Positions 1 through 5,612 of a DNA stretch of 5,612 bases are shown here, piece after piece (the stretch's first letter is position 1; each line of letters begins with the position of its first letter). Under the pieces are notes generated by a model that worked only from the letters and a program-made list of their open reading frames with translations, did not search any database and was not told where the DNA came from. This DNA comes from Myxococcales bacterium. Its GTDB lineage: Bacteria; Myxococcota; Myxococcia; Myxococcales; Anaeromyxobacteraceae. The translations under genes were made by a program, and so were the position numbers. The stretch spans positions 1 to 5,612 of the forward strand of contig JAJYHA010000070.1 of NCBI GenBank assembly GCA_021784995.1, in the 5' to 3' direction.

Positions 1-1800
1 GGGCACCTCGGGTCCTCCCTCGGCGCGGTCGAGCTGATCGTGGCGCTGCACCACGTCTACGGCTCGCCGCTCGACCGGCTGGTCTTCGACGTGGGGCACC
101 AGGCCTACGCGCACAAGCTGCTCACCGGCCGCCGCGACCGCTTCCGCACCCTCCGCACCGAAGGTGGGCTGGCGGGCTTCCCGGAGCGCCAGGAGTCGGA
201 GCACGACGCCTTCGGGGTAGGGCACGCCTCGACGGCGGTGTCCGCCGCGCTGGGGATGGTGGAGGCCCGGCGATTGCGCGGCGAGGCGGGCAAGGTGGTG
301 GCCCTGGTGGGGGACGGGGCGCTCACCGGCGGCATCGCCTTCGAGGGGCTGAACCAGGCCGGGTACCTGGGGCGCGACCTCCTCGTCATCCTCAACGACA
401 ACGAGATGTCGATCTCGCCCAACGTGGGCGCGCTCTCGGAGTGGTTCACGAAGAAGTTCGCGTCGCGCACCTACAACGAGTTGAGGCGGACGGCGAAGGA
501 GATCCTGGCGCAGCTCCCGCGGGGCGCGGGCGCCATCAAGCTGATCCGCCACACGATCAACGCCACCAAGGCGCTGGTCTCGCCGGGCATCCTCTTCGAG
601 GGGCTCGGCTTCCAGTACGTCGGCCCGGTCGACGGCCACGACGTGGTGGGCCTGGTCGAGACCTTCCGCAAGGTGGCCTCGTGCGACGGCCCGGTCCTGG
701 TCCACGCCATCACCACCAAGGGCAAGGGCTACCAGCCGGCCGAGTCCGACCGCGCGACGCGCGGACACGCGCTCTCCTTCTTCGACGTCGCCACCGGGCG
801 CTCCACCGCGCAGAAGCCGGCCATCCGGAGCTACACCGACCTCTTCGCCGAGGCGCTGTGCGAGCAGATGGAGCGCGACCCGCGGGTGGTGGCCATCACG
901 GCGGCGATGCTGGAGGGGACGGGGCTGGCGCGGGCGAAGCAGCGCTTCCCGGACCGGACCTACGACGTGGGGATCGCGGAGCAGCACGCGGTGACCTTCG
1001 CGGCGGGGCTGGCCTGCGAGGGGCTGCGGCCGGTGGTGGCCGTCTACTCGACCTTCCTGCAGCGGGCCTACGACCAGATCATCCACGACGTGGCGCTGCA
1101 GGGCCTGCCGGTCACCTTCGCGCTGGACCGGGGCGGGCTGGTGGGGGCCGACGGCAAGACGCACCAGGGGGCGTTCGACCTGTCGTACCTGCGCTGCGTC
1201 CCGAACCTGGTGGTGATGGCGCCCTCGGACGAGAACGAGCTGCGCCGCATGCTGGTGACCGCGCTGGCGCACGACGGGCCGGCGGCGTTCCGCTTCCCGC
1301 GCGGCTCCGGCCTCGGGGTGCCGCTCGACGCCACCCCGGCCCCGCTCCCCGTCGGGAAGGCGCGCGTGGCGCGGAGCGGTGGGCCGCGGCCCGACGTGGC
1401 GGTGTTCTGCGCCGGGACCACCCTCGCGGCGGCGCTCGCCGCCGCCGAGGCGCTCGAGGGCGAGGGGATCCGCGTGGCGGTGGTGGACGCCCGCTTCGTG
1501 AAGCCGCTCGACGAGGAGGTGCTCTGCTCGCTCGCGGGCGCCGCGCGGCGCCTGGTCACGGTCGAGGAGGCGGCGCTGGCGGGAGGGTTCGGCTCGGCCT
1601 GCCTGGAGGTGCTCGAGCGCCGCGGAGCGCTGGCCGGGATCGAGGTGCGTCGGCTCGGGCTCCCCGACCGGTTCGTGACGCACGGTGACGCCGGGCGGCA
1701 GCGGGCGCAGCTCGGGATCGACGCGGCCGGCGTCGCAGGCGCCGTCCGCGAGCTGCTGCGCGAACGCCGTCCGCTCCCCGGGGCGCGCGGCGTGGCCTAG
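1..1800 (+). CDS. dxs: 1-deoxy-D-xylulose-5-phosphate synthase, 5'-truncated by window edge
   Basis: Thiamine-diphosphate enzyme that condenses pyruvate with glyceraldehyde 3-phosphate to give DXP, the first step of the MEP isoprenoid pathway and a branch point to thiamine and pyridoxal; cytoplasmic. The frame is open from base 1 (599 residues plus TAG). Residue 2 aligns with E. coli His49 in the GHxxSxLG motif, so about 47 N-terminal residues are missing; the GTG at base 40 is not the real start. Recognisable elements, numbered from base 1: ThDP/Mg motif GDG at 104-106 with the NDNEMS segment (Asn134), substrate-region His256, catalytic Glu327 in IAEQHAV, Tyr349, Arg355 in STFLQRAYDQ, DGKTHQG with Asp384 and His388, and Arg434 in FPRG. 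These match E. coli Asn181, His299, Glu370, Tyr392, Arg398, Asp427, His431 and Arg478. The C-terminal transketolase domain follows. No frameshift or missing active-site residue is seen. tlyA follows 17 bp downstream, probably on the same transcript. Confidence 0.97.
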   Translation, partial: GHLGSSLGAVELIVALHHVYGSPLDRLVFDVGHQAYAHKLLTGRRDRFRTLRTEGGLAGFPERQESEHDAFGVGHASTAVSAALGMVEARRLRGEAGKVVALVGDGALTGGIAFEGLNQAGYLGRDLLVILNDNEMSISPNVGALSEWFTKKFASRTYNELRRTAKEILAQLPRGAGAIKLIRHTINATKALVSPGILFEGLGFQYVGPVDGHDVVGLVETFRKVASCDGPVLVHAITTKGKGYQPAESDRATRGHALSFFDVATGRSTAQKPAIRSYTDLFAEALCEQMERDPRVVAITAAMLEGTGLARAKQRFPDRTYDVGIAEQHAVTFAAGLACEGLRPVVAVYSTFLQRAYDQIIHDVALQGLPVTFALDRGGLVGADGKTHQGAFDLSYLRCVPNLVVMAPSDENELRRMLVTALAHDGPAAFRFPRGSGLGVPLDATPAPLPVGKARVARSGGPRPDVAVFCAGTTLAAALAAAEALEGEGIRVAVVDARFVKPLDEEVLCSLAGAARRLVTVEEAALAGGFGSACLEVLERRGALAGIEVRRLGLPDRFVTHGDAGRQRAQLGIDAAGVAGAVRELLRERRPLPGARGVA

Positions 1801-1817
1801 GGCGCCGGGCGGACTCC

Positions 1818-2576
1818 GTGGGGCGCCGGCGGATCGACCTGCTGCTCGTGGAGCGCGGCCTCGCGGCGACGCGGAGCCGGGCGCAGGCGCTGGTGATGGC
1901 GGGCGCGGTGGTGGCGGGCGAGGCGCGCGTCGACAAGCCGGGCCAGCTCGTCGATCCCGACCTGCCGATCCGGATCAAGGAGGACGCCGCGCCGCGGCGC
2001 TACGTCTCGCGCGGCGCGCTCAAGCTGGAGCGCGCCCTGGAGGTGTTCCCCGTCGATCCGGCCGGCAAGGTGTGCGCGGACCTCGGCGCCTCCACCGGAG
2101 GCTTCACGGACCTGCTGCTGCAGCGCGGCGCCGCGCGCGTCCACGCCGTGGACGTGGGGTACGGACAGCTCCACGCGCGGCTCCGCGCCGACCCGCGGGT
2201 GGTGGTGCGCGAGCGGCAGAACGCCCGCCACCTCGACGCCGCGGCGCTGGGCGAGCCGGTGGACCTCGTGACGGGCGACCTCTCCTTCATCTCGCTGCGG
2301 CTGATCCTTCCCGCGGTCCGGGCCCTCCTCCGTCCGGGGGGCGAGGCGGTCCTGCTCGTGAAGCCCCAGTTCGAGGTGGGGAGGGGCGAGGTGGGGAAGG
2401 GAGGGGTCGTCCGGGACGAGGGTCGGCGCCGGGCGGCGCTGGAGGCGGTGCAGGCGGCCGCGGTGGGGCTGGGCTTCGAGGTGGTGGGCGCCACCGAGTC
2501 CCCGATCGAGGGCCCGGCGGGCAACCGCGAGTGGCTGCTCGTGCTGCGCGCGCCCCCGGAGGCGGCGCCGGCTTGA
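1818..2576 (+). CDS. tlyA: TlyA family rRNA (cytidine-2'-O)-methyltransferase
   Basis: A SAM-dependent 2'-O-methyltransferase of 252 residues. Characterised relatives methylate C1920 of 23S rRNA, and some also C1409 of 16S rRNA, which affects capreomycin/viomycin susceptibility. Older 'hemolysin A' labels are historical. Residues 3-55 form an S4 RNA-binding domain (RIDLLLVERGL start). The linker and YVSRGALKLERAL come next, then SAM motif I GASTGG at 90-95, DVGYGQL near 112-118, GDLSFIS at 153-159, KPQFEVG at 182-188 and a C-terminal GNRE at 235-238. Lys69, Asp154, Lys182 and Glu238 fall at the same numbers as the M. tuberculosis catalytic tetrad. The protein ends about 15 residues earlier than the mycobacterial one, so I cannot say whether it modifies one or both rRNAs. 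The GTG start is chosen because the S4 domain begins immediately after it and no in-frame start lies just upstream; the ribosome site (GGGCGGA at 1807-1813) is weak. Translation probably follows on from dxs, 17 bp upstream. Confidence 0.95.
   Translation: MGRRRIDLLLVERGLAATRSRAQALVMAGAVVAGEARVDKPGQLVDPDLPIRIKEDAAPRRYVSRGALKLERALEVFPVDPAGKVCADLGASTGGFTDLLLQRGAARVHAVDVGYGQLHARLRADPRVVVRERQNARHLDAAALGEPVDLVTGDLSFISLRLILPAVRALLRPGGEAVLLVKPQFEVGRGEVGKGGVVRDEGRRRAALEAVQAAAVGLGFEVVGATESPIEGPAGNREWLLVLRAPPEAAPA
2378..2406 (+). other. Potential G-quadruplex motif inside tlyA (sense strand)
   Basis: Five G-runs occur in 29 bases: GGGG 2378-2381, GGGG 2383-2386, GGGG 2393-2396, GGG 2399-2401 and GGGG 2403-2406, separated by 1, 6, 2 and 1 bases. 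This fits the usual G3+N1-7 pattern on the coding strand, so it could fold in the mRNA. It encodes the conserved VGRGEVGKGG segment just after the catalytic Lys182. Gly runs explain part of it, but the codons AGG and GGA are atypical beside their neighbours and add to the G-runs. Function is unknown. Confidence 0.45.
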
Positions 2577-2601
2577 CCCTGCGCGGACGTTCTGGTACCT
2601 A
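2573..2601 (+). promoter_or_regulatory. Putative sigma-70-type promoter for rimP-nusA-infB
   Basis: TTGACC at 2573-2578 matches five of six bases of the -35 consensus and overlaps the tlyA stop codon. A 17-bp spacer leads to TACCTA at 2596-2601, preceded by TGG at 2593-2595 as in an extended -10 (TGn). The -10 match is weak. Transcription would begin near 2608, giving a leader of about 74 nt. The leader hairpin ends only 17 bp before rimP, so a promoter after it would not fit. Read-through from dxs-tlyA is the alternative source of transcripts. Confidence 0.45.
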
Positions 2602-2611
2602 GACCGCTCGA

Positions 2612-2646
2612 CATTTTCGATCCCGGGCCGCCGGGGCACGAAAGTG
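2612..2646 (+). promoter_or_regulatory. Candidate antiterminator stem in rimP leader
   Basis: CATTTTCG (2612-2619) can pair with CGAAAGTG (2639-2646) over 8 bp, seven Watson-Crick and one U-G (2614-2644). Between them, 2621-2626 pairs with 2631-2636 (one G-U plus five G-C pairs) around the tetraloop GCCG, leaving a small internal loop of A2620 opposite C2637-A2638. Bases 2641-2646 are also the first six bases of the downstream terminator's 5' arm, so the two folds exclude each other. A short TCGA/TCGA pairing (2608-2611 with 2617-2620) could disturb this stem but is weak. The pairings are read directly; regulation is inferred. Confidence 0.5.
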
Positions 2647-2673
2647 GGCAGCGTTGCCCACTTTTTCGTTTTT
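2641..2673 (+). terminator. Intrinsic terminator/attenuator hairpin before rimP
   Basis: AAAGTGGGCA (2641-2650) and TGCCCACTTT (2655-2664) form a perfect 10-bp stem with loop GCGT (2651-2654). Five Ts follow at 2662-2666 (three lie in the stem), then CG, then five more Ts at 2669-2673. The base can add one G-U pair (2640-2665), or alternatively ACG/CGT (2638-2640 with 2667-2669) across a two-T bulge. It ends dxs-tlyA transcripts if nothing interferes. Because it lies downstream of the likely rimP promoter, it should also attenuate rimP-nusA-infB. Gammaproteobacteria carry an attenuator-like 'rimP leader' at the same place, as I recall from Rfam. Confidence 0.85.
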
Positions 2674-2681
2674 CACGACCA

Positions 2682-3185
2682 ATGAGCGCCATCGGAACCG
2701 AGTCCATCGCGGACAGAGCCCGCCGGGTGCTCGAGCCCATCGTCACGCGCGAGGGGTTCGAGCTCGTCGAGGTGGAGTGGGGGCGGGAGGGGCCGGCCTG
2801 GGTGCTGCGCCTCTACGTGGACCGGCCGGGCGGCGTGACGATCGACCACTGCCAGGAGCTGTCGCGGGTGGTGGAGCCGGTGCTGGACGTCGAGGATCTC
2901 GTCGAGCCCTCCTACAACCTCGAGGTCAGCTCGCCGGGCCTGGAGCGGCCGCTTCGCAAGCCGTCCGACTTCGAGCGCTTCGCCGGCCGGCGCGCCCACC
3001 TGAAGGCCTTCGGGCCCGTCGAGACCGTGTCCGGCCCGCGCAAGAACTGGACGGGGATCCTGGTGGGCTTCAAGGACGGCGCGGTCGAGATCGACGTGGA
3101 AGGAACCGTGTGCCGGGTGCCGCACGAGGCCATCGCGAAGGCGCACCTCGTGTACGACCTCGAAGCGGACCTGAGGAGGAAGTGA
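2682..3185 (+). CDS. rimP: Ribosome maturation factor RimP
   Basis: RimP binds the immature 30S subunit in the cytoplasm and helps its late assembly; it is not part of the mature ribosome. The 167 residues are slightly longer than E. coli RimP (about 150), with the extra length at the N-terminus and a basic C-terminal tail. The N-terminal alpha/beta domain covers about 8-90 (GFELVEVEW near 25-33, LRLYVDRPGG near 42-51). The family signature YNLEVSSPGLERPL is at 78-91, followed by the SH3-like C-terminal domain with the KNWTGILVGF strand near 121-130. The ATG at 2682 is the only plausible start: the frame upstream runs through the terminator with no ATG, GTG or TTG. There is no Shine-Dalgarno sequence before it, only the T-rich terminator tail. 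The stop overlaps the nusA start by one base. Expression is probably set by the leader attenuator. Confidence 0.96.
   Translation: MSAIGTESIADRARRVLEPIVTREGFELVEVEWGREGPAWVLRLYVDRPGGVTIDHCQELSRVVEPVLDVEDLVEPSYNLEVSSPGLERPLRKPSDFERFAGRRAHLKAFGPVETVSGPRKNWTGILVGFKDGAVEIDVEGTVCRVPHEAIAKAHLVYDLEADLRRK
3174..3179 (+). promoter_or_regulatory. Consensus ribosome binding site of nusA
   Basis: AGGAGG lies within the last codons of rimP, five bases before the ATG at 3185. It is the strongest Shine-Dalgarno sequence in the window and fixes the nusA start at the TGATG junction. It contrasts with rimP itself, which has none, so NusA translation need not depend fully on ribosomes arriving from rimP. Confidence 0.85.
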
Positions 3186-4852
3186 TGCAGCCGAACGTGA
3201 ACCTCAACCTGATCCTGGACCAGGTGGCGAAGGACAAGGGGATCGAGCGCTCGACGCTGGTGGCGATCCTGGAGGAGGCGATCGCCATGGCGGCCAAGAA
3301 GCACTTCGGGATCGAGCGCAACCTCAAGGCGCACTACGACGACGAGAAGGGCCAGATCGACCTCTTCCAGGTGCTGACCATCGTCGCCGATCCCACGCCC
3401 GAGACCCCGCTGCCGGACCCCGTCAACATGGTCCCCATCTCGCTGGCCGGGGAGAAGGGGATCGAGGTGGACGTGGGCGACGAGCTCGACTTCCCCATCT
3501 ACTACCGGCCCGAGGACGAGGCCGAGGCCAAGGCGCAGGACGAGCAGTGGGGCGACCTGCTCAAGCTGAAGACCTTCCGGCGCTCCTTCGGGCGCATCGC
3601 GGCCCAGACCGCCAAGCAGGTGATGATCCAGGGCACCCGCAACGCGGAGCGCGAGAACGTCTTCAACGAGTACAAGGACCGCAAGGGCGAGGTGATCACC
3701 GGCATCGTCCGCCGCTTCGAGCGGGGGAACGTGATCGTCGACCTCGGGCGCGCGGAGGCCGTCCTTCCGGTGCGCGAGCAGGTGCCGCGCGAGAGCTACC
3801 GCGCGGGCGACCGCATCCAGGCCTTCGTCCTCGACGTGCTCCGCGAGTCGAAGGGGCCGCAGATCATCCTCTCGCGCGCCTCGGTGGAGCTCCTGCGCAA
3901 GCTCTTCGAGATGGAGGTGCCCGAGATCGCCGAGGGCGTGGTCGTGATCGAGGCCGCGGCGCGCGAGCCGGGCGGGCGCGCCAAGATCGCGGTCAGCTCG
4001 CGCGACTCCGACGTGGACCCGGTCGGCGCGTGCGTCGGCATGAAGGGCAGCCGCGTGCAGGCGGTGGTGCAGGAGCTGCGGGGCGAGAAGATCGACATCG
4101 TGCCCTGGAACGACGACCAGGCGCGGTTCGTGTGCAACGCGCTGGCGCCGGCCGAGGTCTCGCGCGTCCTCCTCGACGAGCAGAACCGGGCCATGGAGAT
4201 CATCGTGCCGGACGACCAGCTGTCGCTGGCCATCGGGCGCCGCGGCCAGAACGTCCGGCTGGCGTCGCAGCTCACCGGGTGGAAGCTCGACATCAACTCC
4301 GAGTCGCGCGTGAAGGAGATGCGCGAGTTCGCGACCCAGAGCTTCACCGCCATCGGGATCCCCGAGGCCACCCAGGAGATGCTCTACGCGCACGGCTTCC
4401 GCAAGGCGCAGGACGTCGCCAGCGCGGCGGCCGAGATGCTCACCCAGTTCCCCGGCTTCGACGTCGACATGATCGCCGACCTGCAGAAGCGCGCCCGCGA
4501 GCAGGCGGTGGTGGACACCGAGGAGGAGATCCGGCTCGAGCAGGAGCGCGAGGCCGCGCGGCTGGCCGAGGCGCGGCGTCACCCGAGCGAGCTGTCGCAG
4601 GACGAGCGGCTCGCGCGCGTGCGCGGGGTCGGCGAGAAGACCATCGAGCAGCTCAAGCGCGCGGGGTACGGCACCGTCGAGGCCATCCACGACGAGGCCG
4701 ACGTCATGAAGATGGCCGAGTCGACCGACCTCGGCATCAAGAAGGCGCGCCAGATCAAGCACGCGGTCGGCGTCTACCTGGAGGAGGAGGCGAAGCTCCG
4801 GGCCGAGCTCGACGCGGAGCGTGCCGCCGCGAGCGGCGGGAGCCCGATCTAG
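3185..4852 (+). CDS. nusA: Transcription termination/antitermination factor NusA
   Basis: NusA binds RNA polymerase near the RNA exit channel and modulates pausing, intrinsic and Rho-dependent termination, and antitermination. It has 555 residues against 495 in E. coli. The N-terminal polymerase-binding domain spans about 1-160, ending near [12 protein letters not shown] (135-146) and the [11 protein letters not shown] helix. The S1 domain is about 166-232. KH1 carries [17 protein letters not shown] (278-294, GxxG 285-288). KH2 has [16 protein letters not shown] (348-363, GxxG 351-354). Two C-terminal helix-hairpin-helix repeats lie at about 395-437 and 475-528, joined by a charged helical linker rich in Glu and Arg (440-465). 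The N-terminal domain has about 25 extra residues, acidic in part, between VGDELDFPI and FGRIAA (about 106-131) relative to B. subtilis. The start overlaps the rimP stop (TGATG) and follows a perfect Shine-Dalgarno. NusA autoregulates its operon in E. coli, and the leader hairpin here offers a route for that. Confidence 0.97.
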   Translation: MQPNVNLNLILDQVAKDKGIERSTLVAILEEAIAMAAKKHFGIERNLKAHYDDEKGQIDLFQVLTIVADPTPETPLPDPVNMVPISLAGEKGIEVDVGDELDFPIYYRPEDEAEAKAQDEQWGDLLKLKTFRRSFGRIAAQTAKQVMIQGTRNAERENVFNEYKDRKGEVITGIVRRFERGNVIVDLGRAEAVLPVREQVPRESYRAGDRIQAFVLDVLRESKGPQIILSRASVELLRKLFEMEVPEIAEGVVVIEAAAREPGGRAKIAVSSRDSDVDPVGACVGMKGSRVQAVVQELRGEKIDIVPWNDDQARFVCNALAPAEVSRVLLDEQNRAMEIIVPDDQLSLAIGRRGQNVRLASQLTGWKLDINSESRVKEMREFATQSFTAIGIPEATQEMLYAHGFRKAQDVASAAAEMLTQFPGFDVDMIADLQKRAREQAVVDTEEEIRLEQEREAARLAEARRHPSELSQDERLARVRGVGEKTIEQLKRAGYGTVEAIHDEADVMKMAESTDLGIKKARQIKHAVGVYLEEEAKLRAELDAERAAASGGSPI

Positions 4853-5118
4853 TGGCCGCCGCGCCGCTCCGGACCTGCATCGGCTGCGGCGGCAAGGCGC
4901 CGCCGGAGGGGCTGGTGCGGCTGCGGGTGGTGGAGGGCGCGGTCCGGGTCGATCCGCTCCGGCGGGGCGGGAGGGGGGCCTGGCTACACGCCGCCGAGGC
5001 CTGCCTCGAACGGGCGGTGAAACGCCGCTCCTTCGGGCGAGCCTTCCGCTCGCCGGGTGTGCAGGTGGACCCCCGGGATCTCCGGGATCTGTTGACGGGA
5101 AGTGCCCGTAAGGATTAG
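4852..5118 (+). CDS. ylxR: YlxR/DUF448 family small nucleic-acid-binding protein
   Basis: An 88-residue basic protein of the YlxR family, which commonly sits between nusA and infB. Family members have been described as RNA- or nucleoid-binding regulators; the role here is unknown. The family marks are RTCIGCGGKAPPEGLVRL at 7-24 (Cys9, Cys12), the VRVDP segment at 31-35, GGRGAWLH at 39-46, Cys51, and the basic helix RAVKRRSFGRAFR at 54-66. The start is the GTG that shares its first G with the nusA stop (TAGTG). GGGAG at 4838-4842, nine bases upstream, is a modest ribosome site. The conserved RTCxGC motif begins only six residues later, so no longer N-terminus is expected. The one-base overlap suggests translation coupled to nusA. 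No L7Ae-like gene (ylxQ) follows; infB comes directly after. Confidence 0.9.
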   Translation: MAAAPLRTCIGCGGKAPPEGLVRLRVVEGAVRVDPLRRGGRGAWLHAAEACLERAVKRRSFGRAFRSPGVQVDPRDLRDLLTGSARKD

Positions 5119-5121
5119 GAG
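5110..5121 (+). promoter_or_regulatory. Two overlapping-range ribosome binding sites before infB
   Basis: AAGGA at 5110-5114 lies six bases before an in-frame GTG (5121), and AGGAG at 5117-5121 lies eight bases before the ATG at 5130. Each start therefore has its own well-spaced Shine-Dalgarno. The choice changes the protein by three residues (Met-Ser-Ala). A 5-bp hairpin (ACGGG 5095-5099 with CCCGT 5105-5109) sits just upstream. Confidence 0.6.
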
Positions 5122-5129
5122 TGTCGGCA

Positions 5130-5612
5130 ATGAAGAAGCGCGTCCACGAGCTCGGGAAGCAGCTCAAGGAGCAGGGAATCGAGCTCTCCAACACGGAGCT
5201 GGTCGAGAAGCTCCATGCGCTCGGCTACAGCGACGTGAAGAGCCACAGCTCATCGCTCGAGGACGACCAGGCGACCGCGGCGTTCGAGAAGATCGTGGGC
5301 GAGCGGAAGCCCAGGCCGGCGCCCGTCCGGGCGACCGGCCCGGGGTTCGTCGTCCGCAAGAAGGCGCACGTCGAGCCGGCCGCGATCCCGGCGACGCAGC
5401 CCGTCGCAGCCCTCCCCCCGGCCCCCGTCGCCGTCGCGCAAGCGCCTGCCGCGGAGGAGTTCCCGGCCGCGGCGGAGGCGCCGTTCGAGCCGCTGCCCGT
5501 GCAGCCCTCGCCGGTGGCCGAGCCCCACGCGCCCGACGCGCCGCTGGCGGCGCAGGCCGTGCAGACCCCGACCACCGCGTCGCCCGCGCCGCACGAGGTC
5601 GCGGCGCCCCCG
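5130..5612 (+). CDS. infB: Translation initiation factor IF-2, N-terminal part, 3'-truncated by window edge
   Basis: IF2 is the GTPase that brings initiator fMet-tRNA to the 30S subunit and promotes 50S joining. Only the first 161 codons are present; the G domain and tRNA-binding domains lie beyond the right edge. Residues 1-56 form the IF2 N-terminal (IF2_N) helical domain, rich in Lys and Glu (KKRVHELGKQLKEQGIEL..., then ELVEKLHALGY and DVKSHSSSLEDDQATAAFEKI). The motif PGFVVRKKAHVEP follows at 71-83. From about 84 to the edge the sequence is low-complexity Ala/Pro/Val with scattered Glu, the long flexible linker typical of myxobacterial IF2. ATG 5130 is preferred because AGGAG lies eight bases upstream and the known myxobacterial start is similar (MSKKRVHE, from memory). 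GTG 5121 is the alternative. The gene follows ylxR by 11 bp in the same operon. Confidence 0.95.
   Translation, partial: MKKRVHELGKQLKEQGIELSNTELVEKLHALGYSDVKSHSSSLEDDQATAAFEKIVGERKPRPAPVRATGPGFVVRKKAHVEPAAIPATQPVAALPPAPVAVAQAPAAEEFPAAAEAPFEPLPVQPSPVAEPHAPDAPLAAQAVQTPTTASPAPHEVAAPP

Noticed and set aside
40..42. GTG at base 40 as the start of dxs
   Set aside because: The conserved GHxxSxLG motif with the His49 equivalent lies upstream in the same open frame at bases 1-24, so the gene begins outside the window.
441..1688. Open frame of 415 codons on the + strand inside dxs in another frame
   Set aside because: Gly/Arg/Ala-rich shadow of dxs, whose own frame has every active-site residue and no frameshift.
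1797..2639. Open frame of 280 codons on the - strand opposite tlyA
   Set aside because: Arg/His/Ala-rich composition with no known motif, and it lies over a tlyA with all catalytic residues intact; a G+C-bias shadow.
4964..4978. G-rich run in ylxR as a second G-quadruplex
   Set aside because: Only three runs of three or more Gs are close enough; the next one upstream is 15 bases away, so the canonical pattern is not met.
5092..5120. Possible internal promoter (TTGACG, 17-bp spacer, TTAGGA) before infB
   Set aside because: The -10 match is poor and the same bases serve as the end of ylxR and the infB ribosome sites; not supportable by eye.
2912..5194. Very long open frame (760 codons) on the - strand opposite rimP, nusA, ylxR and the infB start
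   Set aside because: It mirrors genuine conserved genes on the + strand. In very G+C-rich DNA the opposite strand rarely meets stop codons, and the translation is low-complexity Arg/Leu/Asp/Gly-rich without any recognisable domain.
5225..5594. Two overlapping - strand open frames opposite infB
   Set aside because: Both are low-complexity (Gly/Ala/Ser or Arg/Gly) complements of the Ala/Pro-rich IF2 linker.
5380..5612. Repeat-like Ala/Pro-coding sequence at the right edge
   Set aside because: I see no exact repeated unit; it is the low-complexity linker expected in myxobacterial IF2 rather than a mobile or structural repeat.

Overview
The window is a very G+C-rich stretch of core bacterial chromosome. 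All genes are on the + strand and pack into two blocks: dxs-tlyA, then rimP-nusA-ylxR-infB. Codon third positions are overwhelmingly G or C. The start of the last protein (MKKRVHELGKQLKEQGIEL..., with a later DVKSHSSSLEDDQA segment) closely resembles the N-terminus of myxobacterial translation initiation factor IF2 as I remember it. With the G+C content and a long-form NusA, this points to Myxococcota, most likely Anaeromyxobacter or a relative. That assignment is from memory, not from a search.

Bases 1-1800 are the 3' part of dxs (1-deoxy-D-xylulose-5-phosphate synthase, isoprenoid precursor synthesis); its start lies off the left edge. After 17 bp comes tlyA (1818-2576), an S4-domain rRNA 2'-O-methyltransferase with an intact K-D-K-E catalytic tetrad.

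Bases 2577-2681 are the only sizeable intergenic gap (105 bp) and the most interesting part of the window. A putative promoter starts on the tlyA stop codon. It is followed by a 10-bp perfect hairpin with two T-runs, which is a strong intrinsic terminator ending just before the rimP start. An alternative 8-bp pairing, enclosing a second GC hairpin, uses six bases of the terminator's 5' arm. The layout is that of a transcription attenuator placed in front of rimP-nusA-infB.

Bases 2682-5612 hold the classic operon: rimP (30S maturation), nusA (transcription elongation, pausing and termination), ylxR (small DUF448 nucleic-acid-binding protein) and the 5' end of infB (IF2), which runs off the right edge. 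Neighbouring genes overlap by one base (TGATG, TAGTG) or sit 11 bp apart, consistent with one transcript and coupled translation. This operon links transcription elongation to ribosome assembly and translation initiation, and NusA could itself act on the leader attenuator.

I see no mobile elements, CRISPR arrays, tRNA or rRNA genes, or signs of horizontal transfer. The genes are ordinary housekeeping genes; the novelty, if any, is in the rimP leader.
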